Below are positions 31,603-44,595 of a stretch of 64,000 nt of DNA, in pieces (position 1 is the stretch's first letter; each line of letters begins with the position of its first letter). This stretch comes from Cercophora sp. LCS_1 (Eukaryota; Ascomycota; Sordariomycetes; Sordariales; Lasiosphaeriaceae), in contig JAPZLL010000003.1 of NCBI GenBank assembly GCA_036250225.1, forward strand, positions 248,001 through 312,000, written 5' to 3'. Both the position numbers and the translations under genes were made by a program. Below the pieces are notes generated by a model. That model ran no database searches. It was not told the DNA's origin and saw nothing but the letters and a program-made list of their open reading frames with translations.

Positions 31603-34600
31603 ATGGTGGAGACGAGGCGGGCGGCGAGCGGGCTGGCTGTGATGGCCGCGGCTAGAAAAGGCAAGAGCAGCCTTCTTGAGAACGGCAAGAGCGACAGCTC
31701 TCCAAGCGGCGCTGGAAAAGGTTTGTTTCATCCCGGCGTTGGTTTACCGTCCTGCAAACATGTTATCAACTCGGATGAAAACTCACGCTGGTTGCCAGGA
31801 CACGCTGCGTCAATGAGCAGAGCCACGACTTCGGGCGCGACATCCAAACGCCGACAAACAAAGGCTAGGAAGCGGAAACAAGATCCACCACCGCCAGTGG
31901 ACGACACCCTTTACGAAATCCGCGCCATCCTGGACGAGAGACGTGTCCGAGGAAAAATCCAATACTTGATTGACTGGTTGCCACACCCGCAAACCGGTGA
32001 AATCTACCAGCCCACCTGGGTAAGTTCTTCCCCTCTCGCCCTCCTTGTCCTTCGTGGGCAATTGTGTCGCTCCATTGCGCCGCTCCATTGCGCCTTGCAC
32101 ATACCTAACTTGCTCCCAGGAGCCTGCTGGAAACGTTAACGAGGCGGCGATTGCGCATTGGGAGGAAACGAAGGGAGCAGGCGACGACTCGGGCGAGGGC
32201 GATTCTAGTGATAGTGACACCCAGGCAGCGCAGCCCTCGATCTCGAATAAGCGCAAACACAGCGGTCCGCCCGGCAACCCTCCATCGAAACGAGCGAAGC
32301 AGACCTCGACTGGAGACGAGCCTACAGCTAGCAGCAGCGGTGCCGGCGACTGGGCTTTTTTTAACACAGTTCCAGATAACGGCAAAGCCGTCGCTGTTGT
32401 GATCACACCCCTGCCTGACCTCGACCCTTCCGAATACCAGACGGTCCCCGCTAGTCAGAGCACAGACGAGCAAGAGGAAGGAAAGAAGATCAGCCAGACT
32501 ACCATCCCGGACTCGCAGGAATCGACAGACTCGCTGCCGCCCCAAATCTCGGCAACGAGCGCCTTGGAAGAGTCTCAGTCCAACCTTCCGGCTAGCCCAT
32601 CGGTGCAGATCACGGGTGGCGTTGACCCCGAAGAAGGTTCTTCGTCGGCAAACCGTTCCTCGGCAATCCAGCAAGAAACACTTCAGGTGGAACCCCGGGA
32701 GGGCACTCCAGCAGAAACGTCGACCAGCGCGCAAGCACTCCAAGAATCAGAGCCTCGGTCCGGGCACACGAGCGAGAATATCCCCTCGCGGCAAATTGAC
32801 CAGGCTTTTCGGGAGGATCAGTCAACCAACATTTTCGAGGGGCTTGACAACCTTGTCGAGGGGTCTCATTCAAGCCCTCTGTTTCTCACGCAGCCAAGTA
32901 TTGACCTTCCTCTCCCAACCAGTGCGGAAGATACGGAACCGCGCAGTCCACTCTCCAGCCCAGAGGGTGAGCCGAGATCTGGAGACAACCTGCGAGACGT
33001 TGTAATCCCCGCAACAGATTCGGCACCTTCGAGCCACCCGACAGCCCCGTCACAGGCTGCACAAGTGGTCCCCAATACCCGACAAAACACCCAGGACCCG
33101 ATCCGGACCCAGTCCCCGGAGAGCCAAAGTGCAGGAAGCGATAAGGTTTCCGAAACAGCACAGAAAGCCACCAGGGTGGGGCCGGGCTTGGAGGAAGCAA
33201 ACCAGGCTCCAAGTGAGTTTCGATCAGGGCTGTCGACTGACAACTTGCCTTCTGACTACAACGGTAGCCTACAGCCCGATATCGCGCGTCCGAGCAGCCC
33301 TCCGCAACAGCCTAGGGTGGGTTCTCTGACCGGATCATCGTCACCATTCTCTTCTCCGGTTACTCCCCAGAGAGCGGGAATGGGTAACTCCCCAATGGAT
33401 CCCTTTGCGAGCGACGCGAGACAACAGTTGCAGGCGGCCATCTTTGGCGACGGCCTCTCGACCGATGCAACGCAAAGCCTTGCATCCGAGTCGCTTGAGT
33501 CCCACACGTCCCTGTTGCAGCAGACGCTAACCGATGAGCCTCTTTCGGCCGTTGAACAACTCAAAAGAGGCCTTGGCCTTAGCCTGTCAAGTGATGAGTC
33601 CACACCACTGAGCATATCCCCAGCTAGCCTGGTTGTCCAGCCGCTACCCGACCTCGAGTACCAAACTGTGGCGCCGTCAGATTTGACAACTTCTACCAGT
33701 CATGTGCTTGCAGCCACAATGGGTCTCTCTTTGCCCAACTCACTGGAAGCCTCACATATGGCCGATGTCCGACTCGAAACCGGTAACGCCTCGGAGTTTC
33801 CGCCGAACGGTTCCGAAGACGAAAAAAGAAACACCCAAACGACTTTCATCGTCACACTTCCCATGGCTGCGAGCGGCCGAGATCGGTACCTTCGACTGAT
33901 CAACGAGGAAAAAGATGCAATGATCGAATTTGGTGAGGTTTTCACAACCTCTACCACCAGGATTCCTCCAGTTCCCCTGGTAGCCAAAATCGACTCCATC
34001 TTTCAACAGTTGTTCGACATCTGCGACCTTCCAGCCTACGCAGGGGATGTCCACGGTCGTCTCAACGTCGAGGGAAAGATGCGGCACGCCACGAATACGA
34101 ACAGCAAATATTTGTTCGTCCACGAATTCCTAGACAAGATCCGAGACTTGAACGGTCGTATCTTGCTCTTATGCAGCCCAGGAACCATCTTCGACTACCT
34201 TGAGGCAGTTGTCTCGGCAAACGGGTTTCAACACTTTGTTCTTGGGCGTGACGAGAAACTGGAGATGGCAAATGATGGATTAACCGTCCTTTTGGCCGAC
34301 ACCGAGCAAGATCTGTCGGTCATACACGGTGGTGTTGATGTTGTTGTGTCATTCGACCGCGCGGCGAGGGCCGTCGAGTTACCTAACAGTCTTTCTTACG
34401 ATGATGAGCTGCCGATAATTGTCCTCTCTCTCGTAATCATGCACACTCTTGAGCACATTGAGATGGACCTGGACAGCTACCACTGCGGCCTTGGTGACAT
34501 AGAAAAGCGAGGCGCTCTCAACCTTGCTACCGCCATAACCAAAAAACACCTCAAAGCCCCAGACGGAGCGTACCCGGAACCCCACGAGGCGGCCGAAATC

Positions 34601-35892
34601 TTCGCCAACGTGCTGCTCAATCCTACGGACGGAATTGAATGGGAACACCAACCACTGCCATCCGAGACCTTCGATTTGTATTTCAACTCTCAGTCGCAGC
34701 TAGATATCGGCGACTCTCTAGGTGAATTCCCTCGCTTCGAGGACTCCACGTCCCGCAAACGGCCCTCGGTAAGCTCTCCCTTCTGAACTTTGCATGTTAA
34801 ACGTGTGCTTACTCGTGGCAGGACGACACTGTGGACGGGTTCTCCAAACGAGCTAGATTACTCGAGGTCGAGATCCGGCAGCCAAGAGGCGGTGTTTCCT
34901 TTTTCGAGATGAGTGAGCTTCTGAAAACGACACTCGCCAAATACACCAATACGAGCCATGACTCACGCCAGATCAACGTCAACCTGGGGCAGCTTGAAGC
35001 TATCACCTCCAGACTTGCCCAGTTGGAAGATGCAATAGTCCGTCGAAATGCCACCGAGCTCGGGTTGAAAAAGCTCGCGCAAAGCTTGGAGGCTGAGCTT
35101 TGCTCCCACAAACGGACAGGCCAACGGTTAGAACAGAAGTTTGCCGAAGCTCTGCACGATCGATCCACGTACGAGAAGCAGTACAAGGATGCGGAGAAGC
35201 GAGCTACCGAGGCCGAAAAGAAGGTCAATGACTTTGTTACGGGACCTCGAAAACTGCTCGATGAGCAGATTGACAAGTTGAAGTCGCAGCTTGGCGAGGC
35301 CAGAGATGCCCTCAGCAATTCGGCAAACCCCGACGTTGTGAAATGGGTTCAGACCGAAAAGGACCTCGCGGATGCCCGCGCAAAGATCCAGTCCCTGGAG
35401 AAGAAAACAACCGTGCTCCAAAAAGAGACGGAATACAGCCGCAGCGCATATCAAGACGCCTCCAACCGCTTTGGTGAGCTCAACCAGGAGAATTCGGCTC
35501 TCAAAACCAAGATCACGGAACTTGAACGACGAGCAAATGACAACATTGTCAAGATCCACGAGATCAACACCCGTGCTCAGCTAGAGATGGACGGGAGACA
35601 GTACGATGAGTTGCGAGCTTTGATCCAAGAACGTGAGCGTGAGATCGGCATCCTTCGCGACGAGAACCGACACCTCAAGAACAACCGACGTGAGACCAGA
35701 GGAAGCAGTGTTCCGCGTAGTCCGCGGACGGCCATGATGATGAGTCCACAACCGAGACGAGGAGGTTTTACAGCCGGAACCACGCCTAGCAGGGGAACTA
35801 GTCCTGCCCCTGTTTCGGACGGGAGCACGCCTGTCCCAGGAATGACGTACTTGCCGCCAGGCAATGGTCGCTGGGGCCATCTTCGGGATTAG
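31603..35892 (+). CDS. cdp-2: CDP-2-like chromodomain scaffold of the HCHC complex
   Basis: Four exons (31603-31720, 31799-32019, 32120-34768, 34822-35892) give 1352 residues. A basic N-terminus is followed by a chromodomain at about 75-130 (DTLYEIRAILDERRVRGKIQ, YLIDW, then TWEPAGNVNEAAIAHWEE), with a PHPQTGEIYQ insertion in its centre. Residues 130-690 are acidic, Ser/Thr/Pro/Gln-rich and probably disordered. From residue 695 (MAASGRDRYLRLINEEKDAM) there is an Hda2/Hda3-like helicase-fold region (GRILLLCSPGTIFDYLE, VLLADTE, VDVVVSFDRA), then a long coiled coil (about 1030-1290). This order is that of Neurospora CDP-2, which joins HP1, HDA-1 and CHAP to deacetylate heterochromatin. Intron 1 (78 nt) is stop-free and in frame, so its status is uncertain. 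Confidence 0.88.
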
Positions 35893-36757
35893 AAGGGAAT
35901 GAGAAGCAACGAATGGAGGCGGGAGCGTCTTGCACCCGTCATGGATGTATTCGGTGTTTGAACGAATGGGCTTCGGGAGTATCAGGCAACGGGTATGGGG
36001 TTTGGCTTCGGTACATCAGCGGCTGCTGTTTTTGACGGTGTTTGGGCGGAACCTGGGATTTGCTTCTCCATGATCAGCATCTAAATACGCTTTTTGTCAA
36101 TTTTGAAGCATAGCGCAGGATGACCTGTATTTCTAGCTGTAGCCTAACAGAAATGGCATACTTTGACCAGTTTTTGAGGAACATCGACTGCTGCACTAAG
36201 TTGAGACGGCGTTGCGTCGGGCATGTCTGTCGGTAGGTTTTACTTTGAACGGTTGTAGACCTGCTCCTCTGAAGTTTCGAGGCTGGTGTCCAAGATTGTG
36301 AGGCAAACTCCTACCCCGACAGGTGATATACCACCCTCCAAGCAGGACCGACCGGATGACACTTGTCTCGCCCAGTGGCTGGCAAACTGGCCTGACATTC
36401 ACATTGTGTCTAGGAAGAGGAACGTTTCAAAGAGCACTTGGCAGTTTGCACAATGAGACGTAGAAAGACTCTAACCCAACAAACTCACTCCAGATGGCGA
36501 AAACCCACCCGGCATAACGTCTAGTAGTAAACATGTACAAGATTGGTAGCGACCCTTGTCAGGGGGAAGCTGGTGTAGGGATCCACGATTTGCTCCTCCC
36601 GTTAGCCGTTCGTCGCCAGGCCCGTCATGAAAAAGCCGGCGGGGGAAACTAGGCAATAAATCGTGCTTGCGGGTTCCCCTTATTTTTTGGTAAAGAGGGG
36701 GGGATTAACTCGATACCGCTTTGTCCCTGAGACTCAGGCCTTCCGTACTTTTCGAAT
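35893..36757. other. intergenic between convergent CDP-2 and COX6
   Basis: 865 bp with presumed 3' UTRs only; no repeat or RNA gene is recognised. Confidence 0.5.
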
Positions 36758-37643
36758 TTACTGCTTCTCCTCGGGGTAGAGGTCCTCCTTCAGCTCGATG
36801 CCGAGCTCCTCGCGGAGGGGCTTGAGCTCATCGAGGTATTGTTGGTACTGGCCCTTGTTCTCAACCTTGGCCTTGATGCCTGCGGGGTGGTGTCAGCTTG
36901 GCTGTTTCTATGTGACGTATGCAACTTGTCTTTATGTCATACCCTCGAAAACCCGGACGGCGGTGGGGAAGTCGTTGACACGGCGCGCAGCTTTGAGGGC
37001 AGCACTGAGGACCGAGGGAGATGGGACGAGATCGTAGGCGAAAGCGTTGTTCAGGTTGCGCTGTTGGTTGGGAGTTGGGTGGTTAGCAATCGGACGAATG
37101 GAGCTTTTGAGGCCCAGATCCCGGGATAAGCTTACCTGAAGCTCGAACACATCCTGGACGGAATCGAACTCCTTCTCGTACCTGCGCCGCAACAGACGTG
37201 TTAGGGATGGACGACATATATATCGAAATTGTTGCGGCTCCCAGGCCTTCAGGGTATGGGGCGAGCGAGGCCGACACGTCACGTCATGGGAGAGCAAGCC
37301 GAGGAAGCTTGCCAAGCAAGCTCCGAAGCTCTTATCGCCCTGATCCAAATGTCCTGAGGCTCCACGAGCACCTCTCGTCTCTCCCCACCGCCTTATTCCC
37401 GCTCTCGTGCGTCGTCTCCAGGCAAAAGACTCACCGGGCAGAAAATTCCTCAAAGGTCTCCTCCTGGTGCTCGGAGCGGAGGCGGCTCGAGGTGCTGAAG
37501 TTGCTGCTCGCAAGGGCGACCAGGCTGGGGGCAACGAGGCCGGCGCGCGCGGCCAAGGGCTGGGGACGGGCAGCGGCGATGACGTTGGCGCGGAAGAACG
37601 AGGTTGAGGGGCCGCGAGCGGCGCGGAGCAGAGAGGCCGACAT
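36758..37643 (-). CDS. COX6: cytochrome c oxidase subunit 6 (mammalian Va)
   Basis: Exons 37643-37435, 37181-37136, 37060-36943 and 36879-36758 give 164 residues. The first 58 residues form a mitochondrial presequence (MSASLLRAARGPSTSFFRAN, Arg/Ala/Ser-rich) ending at SSNFSTSSRLRSEHQEE. The mature part is the full COX5A/Cox6 family: RYEKEFDSVQDVFELQRNLN, then DLVPSPSVLSAALKAARRVN, DFPTAVRVFEGIKAK and LREELGIELKEDLYPEEKQ. It is a matrix-side, nuclear-encoded subunit of complex IV. Intron 1 is long for this locus (253 nt); intron 2 (75 nt) is in frame and stop-free. A CCAAT box lies about 265 bp upstream. Confidence 0.94.
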
Positions 37644-39165
37644 TTGAGAAAATTAGAGAAACTCGGCGAGTCGGGAGGACCGGAGGAAGGTCAATTGGCA
37701 GGGCAGCGTCGTTCCCCGGGAAGAGCTTGCTTCTCAGGTGGCAATTGGATTGAGTGATTTGCGTGGGCGTGGAGCTGGTGTTGCTGGTGCTGGACAACGA
37801 GGTTCAAAATCCACGGATATTGGCATCGAATGATCGCTCGGCTGCTGTGTTTTTTTTCCGCTTAGTTGACTAGCTGAGCTCTGAGGAGCTCTCCGGGACA
37901 CTTGACCAATGAGACGCAAGGGATTAGAGAAATCGCCCCGCTCTTACGTGTGGCGGTGCAAATATCATGTTATGCGAGGGGCACAAGATATGTGGCTGAA
38001 CACATGTGGCTCGCCATGTTCCCAAGGGAGGAGCAGTCAGGTTTGACGTTACGAAGCAACATCGTCATCGGTTCAAGTTTACATTCGTCGCTGCAACGGC
38101 AGCAGGTTGCAAGCACCCCGACATATAACGTACGGGCCCTGTTGTAAGTGTTTTATATACGGATAGGTGGCATGCCTCACGCGGGGACTCCGTTGCTTCT
38201 GGAAGACGGCTGAAAGTAAGGATGATCGCTACGCAAGCCTGATGGCAACGCCTCGGGCAAGAAGCCGAAGCCAAGCGAAAGACAAAATCGCGATCTGGCC
38301 GTTTGACAAACCGAGGATTGGTATTGGTCAATTGGCCCCGGCCACCTAGATGGACTGGGTACTTCCCGGCTTCTCGCCAGGTGGACAATGGACGGCCCGC
38401 AAAAGGAGGAGCACAGAAAGGGGGCAGTCCCCGATGGTGATGACTCGTTCCCGGCAATGCTGCCGCGCAAACCGTGACTTTTGGTGGAGTTTGCATTGGC
38501 ATGTTCCGAGTTGCAGTGGGCTCCAAGACACAACAGTGGCTGCTGTGGTTGCTGAGTTGAGGGCCCAACTGGCAAGGGGCGTTGTTGGCGGTGTCTTGCA
38601 GGCGTTGAGCAGCTGACAAGGCGTCCGAGGTCCGCGGGGACCGATCGACTGGTTGTATCAAAGTGTCGCATTGCGCCCTGATTGGCCGCCAAAATTGAGC
38701 CGGCCATCACATGCAGGAACCTGAAATGAGCTGAGCATGTTGAGGCGGGTCCATCGGTGGCTTGTCCCCCAAGTTTCCCCTTTTCGACGAAAGCGCATCT
38801 GAAATATTTTGGCTTTCAACTTTTATCTTCCCGTGAGCCATCATCCCCATCACAAACCTTCATCCCCCCGGAGATCCGTAATAAACCCCGCCGTCCTGGG
38901 CCCTTCCGCCTTGAGGCACATTTTTCCCTTCTCGTCGCTCCTTCAGACTTTGTTCTCCTTCGCATTTTGGCGGCTGATATATCGCCTAATACTATCTCGC
39001 TTCCTCGATCCCGAGGATCCGGGTCGTGTGCAAACTCTTCCCACAACAACAATTGAGTGTACGCAACGCTATCCAGTACCCGCGCGGCAGCGCCCGAAGG
39101 ACGCGCAAGCTAATCGTGAACCACAGAATCGGTATCACTCCATCGATCCGACCGCTCCCGCAAAA
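37644..39165. other. divergent promoter region between COX6 and ELO
   Basis: 1.5 kb. A CCAAT box at 37906-37910 lies on the COX6 side. A C/T-rich leader (about 38755-38900) precedes the elongase, and an open frame in phase with the ELO start extends up to about 38809 without a supporting ATG. Confidence 0.5.
37906..37910 (+). promoter_or_regulatory. CCAAT box near COX6
   Basis: CCAATGA lies 263 bp upstream of the COX6 start (inverted relative to the gene). The Hap complex binds CCAAT in either orientation and activates respiratory genes. Motif-level evidence. Confidence 0.35.
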
Positions 39166-40376
39166 ATGGCGACCGCCTCACCCGTCGCCCTGTTCGACCA
39201 GTTCCCGGTCCCGACACTCGAGCGGCCATTCGGCGTCCACCTATGGCCCATTTTCAACAAGGCGTTTGAGAAGGTTGTTGGCTATCCCGCCGAGGACTTC
39301 AAGTTTGAGCCGGGTGTCACGCCCATGTCTACCATCAAGGAGACGAGCATCTTCATCGTCATCTACTACACGGTCATCTTTGGCGGTCGCGAGCTGATGC
39401 GCAACCGTGAGCCCTTCAAGCTCAGGTTGCCATTCTTGGTGCACAACTTTTACCTGACGGCCATTAGCGGGATTCTCCTCGCCCTGTTCATCGAGCAGCT
39501 TCTCTCAACCGTGGTGCGCCAAGGCGTCTTCTACGCGATTTGCGACCGTGAGGGTGGTTGGACCCAGCCGCTTGTCGTTCTCTACTACGTTGGTCGCCTT
39601 TTCACGTTCAGACGAAGGACAACACGCTAATTTTTGCCTCAGCTGAACTATCTGACCAAGTATCTCGAGCTTCTCGACACCTGCTTCTTGTTTCTCAAAA
39701 AGAAGCCGCTGAGTAAGACACCCTGGCATTGAGCCCGGGCACCGGGAAACTCCGCTAACACGGCATGCAGCCTTCCTCCACTGCTACCACCATGGCGCGA
39801 CCGCTCTCCTCTGCTATACTCAGCTGATTGGCTCGACCTCGGTTTCGTGGGTCCCCATCACCCTGAACCTTACGGTCCATGTCGTCATGTATTGGTACTA
39901 CTTCCAGAGCGCGCGTGGCATCCGCATCTGGTGGAAAGAGTGGATCACTCGTCTCCAGATCATCCAGTTCATCATTGATCTTGGTATGTCACGCCCTGGG
40001 GTTTCGTTCTGGGCCGCTCCTCTGACCGTGCGTTACAGGTTTTGTCTACTTTGCGTCGTGGACCTACTTCACCTCGACCTACTGGCCCTGGCTCCCCAAT
40101 GCCGGCAGGTGCGCTGGCGAGGAGTTCGCCGCCTTCTCCGGCATGGGCATCCTCAGCTCGTACCTCTTCCTGTTCATCTCGTTCTACTTTGCGACGTACA
40201 AGAAGGATGGCAAGCGTCCTAGTAACCGCAAGGCTATCCGGAGAATGAGCCAGGCTCCCTTCCCCGACGCCCAGACGATCCTCAACGCCAGCTCCGCGAA
40301 TGGGGCTGCCAATGGCGACGCCAAGTCGTCCGGTGTCAAGACGAACGGAAGCGCCACCCGATCTCGAAGAGCCTAA
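39166..40376 (+). CDS. ELO-family fatty acid elongase
   Basis: Exons 39166-39588, 39643-39712, 39771-39983 and 40039-40376 give 347 residues. The ELO hallmarks are all present: KYLELLDTCFLFLKKKPL, the histidine box LHCYHHGATAL (His168, His171, His172) and MYWYYFQSARGIRIWWKEWI, then QIIQFIIDLGFVYFASWTYF. Several hydrophobic helices fill the rest (SIFIVIYYTVIFGGRELM; LYLFLFISFYFATYKK-like segment near 295). The C-terminus is Lys/Arg/Ser-rich and could act in ER retention. It performs the condensing step (3-ketoacyl-CoA synthase) of fatty-acid elongation in the ER. It looks like the Elo2/Elo3 (Fen1/Sur4) group, but chain-length preference cannot be read from sequence. Confidence 0.94.
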
Positions 40377-43300
40377 ATGGTCAGCGGGGTACGGGACCAC
40401 CCGTGAACCTTTTTTGAATAGCGTTGTGGAGCGCGTCGTATACTTGCGGTGGGCTCACTAGACGACCCTTGTGGCTTGCCTTGCGTAAGCCACCACCACA
40501 CTCTAATATACGGAACTTTGGGTAGCAGCATAGACGGGGCGAGCGAGCAAGGCACAGTGGGCGAGCATATGGTTGTATGGCCGTGGTCAGCCAGGCAAGA
40601 TTATCTCGGCACTGTTGACGGCAGCTCGATGTTCACTTACAGGAGTTATACGGGTTAATCATTGCAAGCAATGGCTCGGACTTCTCATGACGACGACATA
40701 TGCCGGTGTTTAAAGGGGGGCGGACATAATGTGGATCCTGCCGGTTCGGCGAGAAGCGGCTCGAGTACCATACGGGCAATAAAAAAAGACGTGTATGATG
40801 GGTCTCGTTTATCAAAGTTTCTCTCTCAATGGTCATGTGGGCGGCATTACAATGGTTCCCCGGCCTGGCTAAGGGGATGGCGGCCTGGGGTGGATGGGTG
40901 GGCGCATGTCTGCCGGATGGCGCGTGTTTAGAGTTCGAGCTCTTTCGAAGGGGGGACCCGCTCTCCTTTGTTTACTCTTTCGCTGTGTAATATCTTGGTT
41001 GCGAGCCTTACCCGCGCCGCGAGCCGGGCAAGAATCGTTAGAGTCGTTTAATAATGTTTGCATTTGAACGGAATCCTAGGCGCTATGTTTCTCAAGCCGA
41101 CGCACGCACCTATTTGTGAGCGGCGCGGTGTGTCGATCCGTGGCGGCCTGCCCGAAGCCTCGCTGAGATCGGTGGCAGCATATGGCCGAGCTGGTCATAC
41201 AAAGATGAACTTTGCCCAGACTGTTGCGACACATTACGAATCCACGAAAACCGAGACAACAACTGGTCTGGAAGGAATACCTGGAGCCTCAAGTTCCAAA
41301 AGTCATCCTACAGATGTTACCGTAACTTCAAACCCGAAAAGCATGTCACCGCTAGGCCAAAACACACAACTGAATCTATCAGTTTTTGTGGAGATGGAAC
41401 GCCGGAGCCGTCGGAGCCGCCGGCCTAGGCCACACAACCGGGCCGGCCGAAACACCCGGCCAAGCGCCCCCACTTCGGGCCGGACCGGTCAGCCACGCTC
41501 CGTTTCCGGTCAGATGCCGGCCAAGGGCGACCAGAGGTGACCAAAGTCGACCGACCGGCGGGGGGGCGGAAGACGCAGGCGGCGCTCAAAAGAAAATCCT
41601 TTCAGAGCCCTAACCATGCGTGTCTCGCAATGCATTGATTTTCCACGCCGTGTCTTGTCACCGAGGCCTCCTGGCGAGCCCCACGGGTGTCGGGCCTTCG
41701 CCTCTGTTGTATTTTGGTGTTGCAGTTAGGCGACCGCCTGTCCTCGGCTGAGCCTGAGCCGGATGCTTGCAGTGGCTGCTGCTGTTGCTGTTGACGGGCC
41801 ACCTCGGTGAAGACAGGGAATCAAGCATGAAGACCGATAGTAGGCGGGTGGGAACGGAGCCGAGCCGCGGTGTCGGGGCCGGATGGATTGGATGGGTGTT
41901 CCAGAATGATTGAAGGCTTGGTTTGTGTGTGGTATGTATGGAGGACTTTTCTCCTCACCGACGATGGTTTTCCTTTCCTCGCCACTCCGCGCCGTTGGGG
42001 CGGTGTCGGGTGACGGGACGGGGGTCAGTGACGGAGAAAAATGTCATCTGTGATGATGATGATGATGGTTCGGTATTTCCTGGTTGGCCAGATGCAAGAA
42101 CCAGTAGCTGCTTCGCCAGAGGGTTAGTCGCTTTGAATGCTACGTTATGCACACCCGTGGCACAAAAAACTTGCAAGGTGTTTCAGCTGGTGATAAGCAC
42201 CTGACACAGCACATCGCGAAACCGCCCCCAAGCCTTTGGGTCTGTCGTGCAGTCGGCAAGAAAGGCTGAGGTCCGCTTTTCATCGACTACAAGCGAGTAG
42301 GAGGGGGAGGAGGAGGCCGCTCGTCTTCATGCTTGGTGTCCCCTTTGCCTCCACTGTACAGCGAGCTACGTTGGAAGACATGATCCGGCCAGGTTGGCAT
42401 CTCGCTGGCTCAGCCTGCCGGCCGGGCCTCATCCTGACCATTCCGACCGGGCCAGACGAGCGAGCACTGTCTGCTCTCATACTGTGTGTTGTATGCCCAG
42501 ATACTTTGTCGTGACTTGCGCAACCAGGCAGCGACAAGCTGAGCGGCGCGGGGGGAAGGGTGGGTGACTGACGATAATGCGTAGCTGGCATAAGGTGGGC
42601 GGAGCGGACCCGAGGGGCGATCATCCACTCTACGCCATTGATGCACTCCAGCCTTGGTGTCCCCAGCGCAACCGGGGAACACAAGCGGCGCATGTCAATG
42701 GGAGGAGGGTGAGCAATCAACCTTGGGGGATTTTGTTTCTGAGGGGGATGCGGTCCAGCGGCATTGCCGTCCAGGGAATGAATGCGCGGCAGATGGATTC
42801 CCCTCATGCTCGGTACGCTGTGCTGCGCTGCGCTGCGGGCGGCCTTGAATGAAATCAAGTTTGCCGTCGGGAAGGAAGGAAGGAGTAGTCGACTGGGTGT
42901 GGGTAGTGTAGCATCGTTTGTGCCTCCTTGACAAAAAGGCCAAATAGTTTCCTGTATGTTGAACGGGAGGGAGGAAACACCACACGCGTCCGTCCGTGTG
43001 CCATGCAACCACTTAACCTTCCCAAATGCTGTGCCGTCCCTTGATTCCTCAAGTGTCATTCATGCCACGCATCACGTTCCCGGATCTGCGCAAAATCGCG
43101 TTGCTGAGCTGTCAGTTGTTGATCCGGGTCATCATGAGCCTCGAGGCATCATGCCTGGTAAAAGGGTCACACACCATCTTCAGCATCTTGCAATTCTTAA
43201 TATCATCCACTCGTTGCTGAAGCTGAACCACAAGAGGCGGAGGCTGCGCTCTATCAACACATCCAATAAAACGCTGCGGGAGCCCCCAGGCGGGGTAAGT

Positions 43301-44595
43301 GACTTGCATCACAGTGGAGGGTGAGTGCGGCCGCGGTAGCGACAAATAGGCCATCCCCTGTTTCCGCAGCAGCCCGTCTTTACAGGAACTGTCAAAGTTT
43401 TCAGGTACAGCGCATCTACAAGTTCAATCCGCGAGTTCAGGTTCAATGGCTTGTACCTGCAGAGCGTAAAGAGGATGCGGGAAGGCCAACAGGTCTTTTA
43501 TTTGCTTCGTGCAGCTGCAGTGGAAATAAACGGTAATCTTCAACAAGCAGCTCAGCAACACACCTTTCCCTCGATCAGAGACATGCATGCAGATGGCGGC
43601 ATCCCACCAACGCACAAACAAGACTAGCGCGATTGGATTGAAGATCCCCCATTCATTCATTCAATTCGTCTGGCCACCTACACAGTACTGTCCATCATGA
43701 TTTCTTGATACCATCCACTCATATGGTTTTGTCCCTGCAAACCTGAGTCCGACCCTTCGTAGATAGGTACCTCATCCACTGCCCATTACTTCCATTCAGC
43801 TTTCCCACACTGCGTATCAATCAATCCGTGCAGTCCATATACATGTGCATATGCAAATTACCACAGCGCACACGCACATGGCTTTACAGTTGTTGCGCAG
43901 CACAGACATCACCTTTCAAAACAGGGATTAACCCCCTTTCCCCGAGGCGATCCCCAAGAAGTTCCTCCCCGTCCAGGGCCGTCCACCCCTGGCTCCGGTC
44001 TGTGCGATGTCAATCGTGACGGACGGCACAGACAACCCCAGGTTACCCCGTGCTCGCCGACGAACAACTGTCTCGGATCATGTTTCCAGATATGCAAGTG
44101 TTTCCTTGCGCGGGCTGTCTTCTCTCGTGATTCTCGACGACGATTTTTCAAGATCTTGTTTCGTTACTGGGGTGCTCGATACCCACTTTGGAGGAAATCG
44201 TGGAGTGTAGACAGAAAAAAAAAAAAACGTGGTCTTCGGGGTTCAGGGATTCCCCGTTGGGAAAATGAGGGCAGCCCATGTGTCCGTTTTCGTACCTGCG
44301 TGTGTGGTCACAGTCACACGACCGGGGTTATTGATCCTGAAAGGTCGCCGCGGGCATGTTCCCACGTTCAAGTCACGCTCAAGTCCAAGAGATCAGAGTG
44401 TGTTGCAAAGGATAAAACATCCAAATAAATTCACGGCCCATTGCGTGGAACGCTGCATTTGCAGTCCTGGTATCATAGCTTCGTGAAAACCTCCCATCCC
44501 AAACTCCAAGAAAAACAATTGCCAACCAATGCGCCATGCCTTTGAATAGCAGTGATGTGTCCCAACGCCCTGTGTAAATCGACGCCCCATCTTTT
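40377..44595. other. 4.2-kb gene-empty interval
   Basis: Between two convergent genes I find no reading frame with protein-like sequence, no tRNA and no transposon. Visible details are a G/C-rich patch with repeated CCGGCC words (41391-41565), a (TGA/GAT) microsatellite at 42051-42068 and an A run near 44215. Long non-coding RNA is possible but nothing shows it. Confidence 0.45.
42051..42068 (+). repeat. (GAT)n microsatellite
   Basis: Six tandem trinucleotides lie in otherwise unremarkable non-coding DNA. Confidence 0.85.

Noticed and set aside
38809..39165. Open extension of 119 codons before the ELO start
   Set aside because: It begins with a non-ATG codon and encodes random sequence; the ELO N-terminus MATASPVALFDQFP is the family-like start.
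41058..41540. 160-codon plus-strand frame
   Set aside because: The second half is translated G/C-rich simple sequence (RRSRRSRRPRPHNRAGRN) and there is no promoter-like or splice context.
42280..43059. 259-codon minus-strand frame in the 4.2-kb empty interval
   Set aside because: No domain, random residue order, competing frames of similar size on the same strand; typical of GC-rich non-coding DNA.
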